Source: an uncultured Candidatus Saccharibacteria bacterium (lineage in GTDB: Bacteria; Patescibacteriota; Saccharimonadia; Saccharimonadales; Saccharimonadaceae). From it: 64,000 nucleotides of DNA. The translations under genes were made by a program, and so were the position numbers. Every line of letters begins with the position of its first letter. Within the stretch, counting starts at the first letter, position 1. Below are positions 60,059 to 64,000 of this stretch, one piece after another. The notes under the pieces were generated by a model. That model was not told the origin of the DNA. It ran no database searches and worked only from the letters and a program-made list of their open reading frames with translations. The DNA lies in the NCBI GenBank assembly GCA_947253285.1, contig CAMXXV010000003.1, forward strand, positions 11,462 through 75,461, given 5' to 3'.

Positions 60059-60697
60059 ATGGAAGATTTTCAAATCACTGCCGCTAAGCGCCGTGACCCC
60101 AAACTGGCGGTGTTGGCGCTTTGTATGATTGGTTTAGTTATTTTAATTCCGCTGATTGCTCTGGCGTTACGGACCAACAATTTGCGGATGCTGCAGCTCC
60201 GTGATGCCGTGGTGGCGGCGGACCGTACAGGCCACGTGGAGGCAGTGCAGTCGGCAGCGCGCCGCTTGCATAGTTATGTGTTGCAACATATGAACACGAC
60301 TACTGGTAGAATTGCCTTGCAAACCATTTACGACGACGCCGTTAAACAGGCGATGGATCAGACTTTTATTACAATTGACCGCAGTGCCTACCATAAAGCG
60401 GAGTTAAACTGTAAAGACCAGTTGACAGCTGGTGGCTATCCGGCGCTAGCATCTTGCGTGGCGCGCCAGGTGGGGCAGAGTGGCTCTGACCGGATACCAT
60501 TAAAGGTGGAATCGAGCCTATATTATGTCGATTATCTTGCACCGCGCTTCAGCTTTGATACCGCGGGGTGGCTGATTGTGGTAGCGACCATAATTACAGT
60601 GGTGATGGCGCTTGACCTCTTATGGTATTTGGCTTTATTATTGGCACCAGTGATAGCACGGCGGAAGAATAGTGGTAAAAGTGTTGACACGGTATAG
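60059..60697 (+). CDS. Two-helix membrane protein, unknown
   Basis: 212 residues. Helices at about 17-37 (LAVLALCMIGLVILIPLIAL) and 172-196 (TAGWLIVVATIITVVMALDLLW), so the middle region of about 130 residues, containing CKDQ and ASCVARQ cysteines, is extracytoplasmic; both ends are inside. No family recognised. TATAAT at 60022-60027 is 31 bases upstream. It ends just before a promoter for the next gene. Confidence 0.6.
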   Translation: MEDFQITAAKRRDPKLAVLALCMIGLVILIPLIALALRTNNLRMLQLRDAVVAADRTGHVEAVQSAARRLHSYVLQHMNTTTGRIALQTIYDDAVKQAMDQTFITIDRSAYHKAELNCKDQLTAGGYPALASCVARQVGQSGSDRIPLKVESSLYYVDYLAPRFSFDTAGWLIVVATIITVVMALDLLWYLALLLAPVIARRKNSGKSVDTV

Positions 60698-60711
60698 TGT
60701 TATAGTATATT
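60684..60711 (+). promoter_or_regulatory. Promoter of the 60738 gene
   Basis: TTGACA at 60684-60689, a 16-base spacer, and TATATT at 60706-60711, partly inside the end of the preceding gene. AGGAGG follows before the ATG at 60738, so this mRNA has a short leader with a Shine-Dalgarno. Confidence 0.65.
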
Positions 60712-60737
60712 ATGCAAAGGTAAAATAAAGGAGGAAC

Positions 60738-60959
60738 ATGGCAGTTTATTCACAGGAAAATTCACGGGGTGTAACCTACTACCTACACGAGAAGCACGTT
60801 GTCTTGCGTGGTGGTCGCGAGCAGACCATCTATTTCTTTGCTAAGAAGATTGGTGGCAATAGCGGTAAGGAAACTCCAATCGAGGCTGTCCCAGAGGGCC
60901 GCGTCGTAGCAGAGAATCCACGTAACGGTCTATTGACCCTAAGGCGCAAGGAAGCTTAA
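60738..60959 (+). CDS. Small conserved-looking basic protein, unknown
   Basis: 73 residues, mixed alpha/beta by eye, positively charged at the end (LLTLRRKEA). No family recognised. A clear promoter, a strong AGGAGG and a strong terminator mark it as a real, probably well-expressed single gene. The VVLRGGREQTIYFFAKK and PEGRVVAENPRNGLLTL segments read like short beta hairpins. Its function is not predictable. Confidence 0.7.
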   Translation: MAVYSQENSRGVTYYLHEKHVVLRGGREQTIYFFAKKIGGNSGKETPIEAVPEGRVVAENPRNGLLTLRRKEA

Positions 60960-60974
60960 TTATCAGCGTTAATT

Positions 60975-60997
60975 AAACGGGGCTTGGCCCCGTTTTT
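60975..60997 (+). terminator. Terminator after the 60738 gene
   Basis: AAACGGGGC, a 3-base loop, GCCCCGTTT and TT: a 9-bp GC-rich stem with T-run, 16 bases after the stop. Confidence 0.9.
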
Positions 60998-61009
60998 AGT
61001 AAGGAAATT

Positions 61010-61294
61010 ATGGTATATCATTTTATTGGTAACAAAGACAAGAATCCGCCAGCACCAAAGGTAGAGCGGACACCAGAGTATTACGACCGATTGAGGGGTG
61101 AGCTTGGTCGGCTGGCAATGGAATATGACCAGCTAGACTGGCAGTGGGAACAGTACGACCGTTGTGGATATGACACCTATCGTACTAGTATGCAAATGAA
61201 CCAGAATCGAGCTCGTCAGCAGGCGATTGAAGAAGAACTTGCGGCTGAACCACATAATACTGAAACAAAAAATCAGCCACCAAAGGCTGAATAA
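61010..61294 (+). CDS. Small charged helical protein, unknown
   Basis: 94 residues: a polar start (VYHFIGNKDKNPPAPK), then an almost wholly helical, Glu/Gln/Tyr/Arg-rich stretch (about 25-80). AAGGAA lies before the ATG at 61010. It lies between a terminator and a convergent tRNA-Met gene only 3 bases after its stop. Codon use is normal. No family recognised; moderate confidence that it is translated. Confidence 0.5.
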   Translation: MVYHFIGNKDKNPPAPKVERTPEYYDRLRGELGRLAMEYDQLDWQWEQYDRCGYDTYRTSMQMNQNRARQQAIEEELAAEPHNTETKNQPPKAE

Positions 61295-61297
61295 GAT

Positions 61298-61373
61298 TGG
61301 TCGGGGCGACTGGGTTTGAACCAGTGACCAATCGGTTATGAGCCGACTGCTCTAACCACTGAGCTACGCCCCG
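61298..61373 (-). tRNA. tRNA-Met (anticodon CAT, elongator type)
   Basis: 76 bases on the minus strand. Acceptor CGGGGCG/CGCCCCG, anticodon loop CTCATAA, T-loop TTCAAAC, discriminator A and encoded CCA. The CGGCTCATAACCG arm is typical of elongator methionine tRNA; a lysidine-modified Ile tRNA with the same anticodon is the alternative. A normal first acceptor pair argues against initiator tRNA. Confidence 0.92.
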
Positions 61374-61413
61374 CTACGAATATTATAACATAGAATGTGT
61401 TATAATAACGGTA

Positions 61414-61815
61414 ATGCTTGAGCAGTTAAAGGCACGATTTGCGAAATTAGCTAGCCCAGTTGGCTTTATTGTGGCTGGCGGGGCTATTTTTTGGTTGGTT
61501 TTTATGACCATTACTATTGATGTAATGAATCGCAACTATCGGTTGCAGCGACAGGTAGACCAAGGGATATTGGACAATCAAGTGATTGAAATCCAGAATG
61601 AAAATTTGCGTTTAGAGCAGGCGTATTATAAGACTAATGAATATTTGGAGCTTTCGGCGCGGGCGTTATTAGGCAAGGCCTTGCCGGGTGAACACTTGGT
61701 ACTACTAAAGCGTGCCGAGGTGGCAGATACCAACCAAGGTAAAACTGACCAGCAATTTGAGCAGCGGTCTAATATTGACCAGTGGCTAGACTTTTTGTCC
61801 GGCAAACATAATTAA
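61414..61815 (+). CDS. FtsB/DivIC-like septum protein
   Basis: 133 residues. Short cytoplasmic start, one helix (about 15-36, VGFIVAGGAIFWLVFMTITI), a coiled coil (about 42-75, LQRQVDQGILDNQVIEIQNE), and the family-like end YYKTNEYLELSARALLGKALPGE. This is the layout of FtsB/DivIC/FtsL, bitopic proteins that join FtsQ and FtsW-FtsI at the division site. TATAAT (61401-61406) lies 7 bases before the ATG. A tail of about 40 residues after PGE is less usual. Confidence 0.8.
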   Translation: MLEQLKARFAKLASPVGFIVAGGAIFWLVFMTITIDVMNRNYRLQRQVDQGILDNQVIEIQNENLRLEQAYYKTNEYLELSARALLGKALPGEHLVLLKRAEVADTNQGKTDQQFEQRSNIDQWLDFLSGKHN

Positions 61816-61835
61816 TTTATGGTAAAATAAGGGTA

Positions 61836-62291
61836 ATGAAACAACGAAATGAATCGGGCTTTACTCTCATTGAGATGACATTAGCCATCGTTATCTTGAT
61901 TATCCTGGGTACATTCTTTATTTTACAGCGCAACGACCTTGAGGTAGTGCGGCGTGACCAGCAGCGTAAGCAGACTATCAACACTATGTATTATGCGCTA
62001 AAGGAGGTGTTTTATAAGGAGCATCATTATTATCCGCGGGTGATTAGTCGCGACAATCTGCCAATGGTTGACCCAACGTTGTTTACTGACCCGCATGGCT
62101 TTACCTTGCATGGTGACCAGTGTACTTATACGGTAAACAACAAGCAAGAGACTAACGGTAACTGCGATTATAAGTATTCACCACTTGATTGCGACAACGA
62201 AGGCAAATGTCAGGCGTTTAAATTGCGGGCTGAGCTGGAGCACGAAGCGGCATTTGAGCGGAACGACAGTAAGTCAAAGCCGCTACGCTAA
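61836..62291 (+). CDS. Type IV prepilin-like protein
   Basis: 151 residues. Class III signal MKQRNESG|FTLIEMTLAIVILIILGTFFI with G-1, F+1 and E+5, the site cut and methylated by prepilin peptidase (PilD, not in the window). The globular part has a possible C-terminal disulfide region (CTYTV, CDYKYSPLDCDNEGKC). It is a major or minor pilin/pseudopilin of a type IV pilus. TAAAAT (61823-61828) lies 7 bases before the ATG. No pilus assembly genes are adjacent. A type IV pilus, if made, would be distinct from the T4SS-like system at 6-35 kb. Confidence 0.85.
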   Translation: MKQRNESGFTLIEMTLAIVILIILGTFFILQRNDLEVVRRDQQRKQTINTMYYALKEVFYKEHHYYPRVISRDNLPMVDPTLFTDPHGFTLHGDQCTYTVNNKQETNGNCDYKYSPLDCDNEGKCQAFKLRAELEHEAAFERNDSKSKPLR

Positions 62292-62304
62292 ATAGTTTGA
62301 AGTT

Positions 62305-62334
62305 AAAAATAGCTGGCGTTTGCCAGCTATTTTT
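62305..62334. terminator. Bidirectional terminator between prepilin and PH-domain genes
   Basis: AAAAATAGCTGGC, loop GTTT, GCCAGCTATTTTT. A 13-bp stem with A- and T-tracts, shared by convergent genes; it overlaps the last bases of the leftward gene by 2. Confidence 0.9.
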
Positions 62335-62926
62335 AACCGTGGTAGCGGGTGGTGTGGTCGCCGTCGACTTGTTGGACAACTTTGTTGACCACTTTGAATT
62401 GTTCCTTTGGATTAGCTACAAAATTGAAGGTGTAAGTTTGCTCGTCACCTACTGTACTGAGGCGAATTGAACCATAGTTGAAGATGACTTGCAGCGGGTT
62501 ATTTTGGGCAAAACTGCAGTCTTCGATGTGCTCTAGCTCAACATTTTGTGAACGGACGCTAAATGGCGTGGTCTGGATGCGGGCAAAGACACGCTCGTTC
62601 GTCACAATAAAGGTGTTGCCAGTGTAAACCTTGGTGGCGATGAGGGCAAAAATGAAGCTAAAGATGGCACTGAAGGCGAGCAAACCAAGGGCGAAGTACT
62701 CGCGGTTAGGAACGCTAGTGAGCGAGTAAACGATGAAGGCGAGTAAAATAAAGATACCAAAGGTGAGGAGCGCGCCGAGCCAGATGGCGAGGATGCCACA
62801 GAAGGAGCGTTCGACGTCAATCACCACATATTCTTGGTCGCCGAGGTTGAGGTCGGGGTAATCGTGGACACTGCGGTCGTGGTCGGCCTGCTCGGCAGGG
62901 GTTAAACTATTCTGATTATCATTCAT
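62333..62926 (-). CDS. Bacterial PH-domain membrane protein
   Basis: 197 residues. Polar N-terminus (about 1-38), two helices (about 44-66 and 78-97), then a PH-like beta domain with NTFIVTNERVFARIQ, SQNVELEHIEDCSF and GSIRLSTVGDEQTYTFNFV, matching the bPH_2/YdbT pattern. Family function is poorly defined (envelope stress or membrane scaffolding). TAAAAT (62933-62938 on its strand) lies 6 bases before the ATG. It lies 12 bases downstream of ruvB but has its own promoter. Confidence 0.8.
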   Translation of the reverse strand: MNDNQNSLTPAEQADHDRSVHDYPDLNLGDQEYVVIDVERSFCGILAIWLGALLTFGIFILLAFIVYSLTSVPNREYFALGLLAFSAIFSFIFALIATKVYTGNTFIVTNERVFARIQTTPFSVRSQNVELEHIEDCSFAQNNPLQVIFNYGSIRLSTVGDEQTYTFNFVANPKEQFKVVNKVVQQVDGDHTTRYHG

Positions 62927-62938
62927 GCTACTATTTTA

Positions 62939-63961
62939 TTATATACAGCCTAATTTTTTAAGATGTTCGATGGCGCGGGTGGTTACGAGTCGGCCGCGCG
63001 GCGTGCGCTCAATAAAGCCAATCTGTAAGAGATATGGCTCGTAGAAGTCTTCGATGGTAGAAGCTTCGTCGCCAGTGAGGGCAGCGATAGTATTGAGGCC
63101 GACGGGGCGGTCTTTGTAATTAGTGTACATAGTGGCGAGCATGTGGCGGTCGGCGGGGTCAAGGCCGAGGTCGTCAATCTCAAGGAGCTTGAGCGCGGCC
63201 TTGGCGCTACTTATATCAATCTTGGCGCCGCTATGCACTTCGGCGTAGTCGCGAACGCGCTTTAAGAGGCGGTTCGCAATGCGTGGCGTCTGTCGGCTGC
63301 GCGTAGCAAGCAACTGGGCGGCTTCGGGGGTGATGTCGGCCGAAAGTAGCTTAGCGCTGCGCGTAATAATCTGTTCGATGTCGTCGTTATTGTAAAATTC
63401 GAGGTGGAAGAGGTGCCCAAAGCGGTCGCGCAGTGGCGCTGCGAGGCTGCCGGTGCGAGTAGTAGCGCCAATTACGGTGAAGCGTGGCAGGTCAAGCCGG
63501 ACACTGCGGGCGGCTGGCCCCTTGCCAATCACGATGTCAAGTTTGAAGTCTTCCATAGCGGAATAAAGCACCTCTTCAACTGTGCGTGAAAGGCGGTGAA
63601 TTTCGTCAATAAACAAGACGTCGCCATCTTGGAGGTTGGTCAAAATACTGGCGAGGTCGCCGGCGCGTTCAATGGCTGGGCCAGAGGTGACGCGGAGTCC
63701 GGCGCCCATCTCGTTGGCGATGACGCCCGCCATGGTGGTCTTGCCAAGCCCTGGTGGGCCATAGAGCAATACGTGGTCAATTGGTTCGCCGCGCTGCTTG
63801 GCGGCGTCAATGGCGAGCTGCAAGTTGCGCTTCATCCGCGGCTGGCCAATGTAGTCAGCGAAAGTCTGCGGCCGCAGTGTTACCTCAGTGCGGGCTTCTT
63901 CTTGCGCCTCGTTCGTGTCTGGTTCGGGCGCCGTTGGTTCGACAAATCGCTGAATTCCCAT
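62939..63961 (-). CDS. ruvB: Holliday junction helicase motor RuvB
   Basis: 340 residues. Start MGIQRFVEPT, FADYIGQPRMKRNLQLAI, Walker A GPPGLGKTTMAG, Walker B LFIDEIHRLS, sensor GATTRTGSLAAPLRDRFG, and winged-helix end YLLQIGFIERTPRGR. Drives branch migration with RuvA. TAAAAT (63968-63973 on its strand) lies 6 bases before the ATG, a leaderless start even though ruvA may lie directly upstream. Confidence 0.97.
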   Translation of the reverse strand: MGIQRFVEPTAPEPDTNEAQEEARTEVTLRPQTFADYIGQPRMKRNLQLAIDAAKQRGEPIDHVLLYGPPGLGKTTMAGVIANEMGAGLRVTSGPAIERAGDLASILTNLQDGDVLFIDEIHRLSRTVEEVLYSAMEDFKLDIVIGKGPAARSVRLDLPRFTVIGATTRTGSLAAPLRDRFGHLFHLEFYNNDDIEQIITRSAKLLSADITPEAAQLLATRSRQTPRIANRLLKRVRDYAEVHSGAKIDISSAKAALKLLEIDDLGLDPADRHMLATMYTNYKDRPVGLNTIAALTGDEASTIEDFYEPYLLQIGFIERTPRGRLVTTRAIEHLKKLGCI

Positions 63962-63976
63962 AACTCTATTTTAACA

Positions 63977-64000
63977 CTAGCGCTGCTTGAGGGCGAGGCG
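63977..64000 (-). CDS. C-terminal end of an upstream leftward gene, possibly ruvA (partial)
   Basis: An open minus-strand frame from the window edge gives RLALKQR then TAG at 63977-63979, 15 bases before the ruvB start. RuvA proteins often end in such a short basic/leucine helix and ruvA commonly precedes ruvB, but eight codons are too few to decide. Confidence 0.3.
   Translation of the reverse strand, partial: RLALKQR

Noticed and set aside
61836..62291. Prepilin as part of the T4SS-like pilin set
   Set aside because: It has the class III FTLIE signal of type IV pili, an unrelated system to the two-helix T4SS-pilin-like proteins.

Overview
The window reads as a compact bacterial chromosome segment that carries a replication origin. 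It most likely comes from a small-genome Patescibacteria/CPR lineage, and Candidatus Saccharibacteria (TM7) fits best. That placement is an inference from gene content: arrays of small T4SS-pilin-like genes, a PrgI/VirB4/VirB6-like secretion machine without the usual outer-membrane parts, a one-membrane wall toolkit (LytR-CpsA-Psr protein, LGFP repeats), very short intergenic gaps, and no biosynthetic pathways beyond a few sugar enzymes. The standard genetic code is used, with TGA acting as a stop in several genes.

Layout. 0-6.2 kb: the end of argS, orn, a YjbR-like protein, a proline/glutamine-rich membrane protein, dnaG (without its zinc ligands), a small membrane protein, a phosphomannomutase-like HAD protein and tRNA-Ser. 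6.3-27.7 kb: a visibly AT-rich block. Seven T4SS-pilin-like genes run leftward. Diverging from them are four giant VirB6/TrbL-like proteins, a 1141-residue NlpC/P60 protein, a secreted lysozyme-SGNH-C39 hydrolase, and two small anchored proteins. 27.7-35.4 kb: groES-groEL behind a CIRCE operator, a phosphoglucose/phosphomannose isomerase, then a leftward operon of PrgI (VirB3-like), a TraC-like protein, VirB4 and a diacylglycerol-kinase-family protein.

35.4-43.3 kb: a MacB-type ABC pair, then recF-dnaN-dnaA pointing left and rpmH-rnpA-yidC-jag pointing right. Two clusters of DnaA boxes flank dnaA, and plus-strand coding sequence changes from C-rich on the left to G-rich on the right, so the origin is placed at about 39.5-41.4 kb. 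43.3-57.8 kb: a surface-glycan locus with glycosyltransferases, an ABC-2 polysaccharide exporter, UDP-galactopyranose mutase, an O-antigen-ligase-like protein, an initiating sugar transferase, an LCP attachment protein, a large lectin-like surface protein and an LGFP-repeat protein. 57.8-64 kb: tRNA-Pro, tRNA-Met, MscS, trmB, a FtsB/DivIC-like protein, a prepilin, a PH-domain protein and ruvB.

How it fits together. The main system is a minimal type IV secretion-like apparatus: pilins, VirB3, VirB4, several VirB6 homologues and dedicated wall hydrolases. Five of its membrane proteins carry an unusual repeated four-cysteine ectodomain module, apparently swapped between pilin-type and VirB6-type anchors. 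Together with the galactofuranose/LGFP surface locus it looks like machinery for contact with, and opening of, another cell's wall; that role is inference. A second genome-wide feature is that first genes of transcription units usually have a TANAAT box 6-7 bases before the start codon (leaderless mRNAs), while internal genes use Shine-Dalgarno sites or TAATG/ATGA coupling. No stretch longer than 300 bases lacks a gene.
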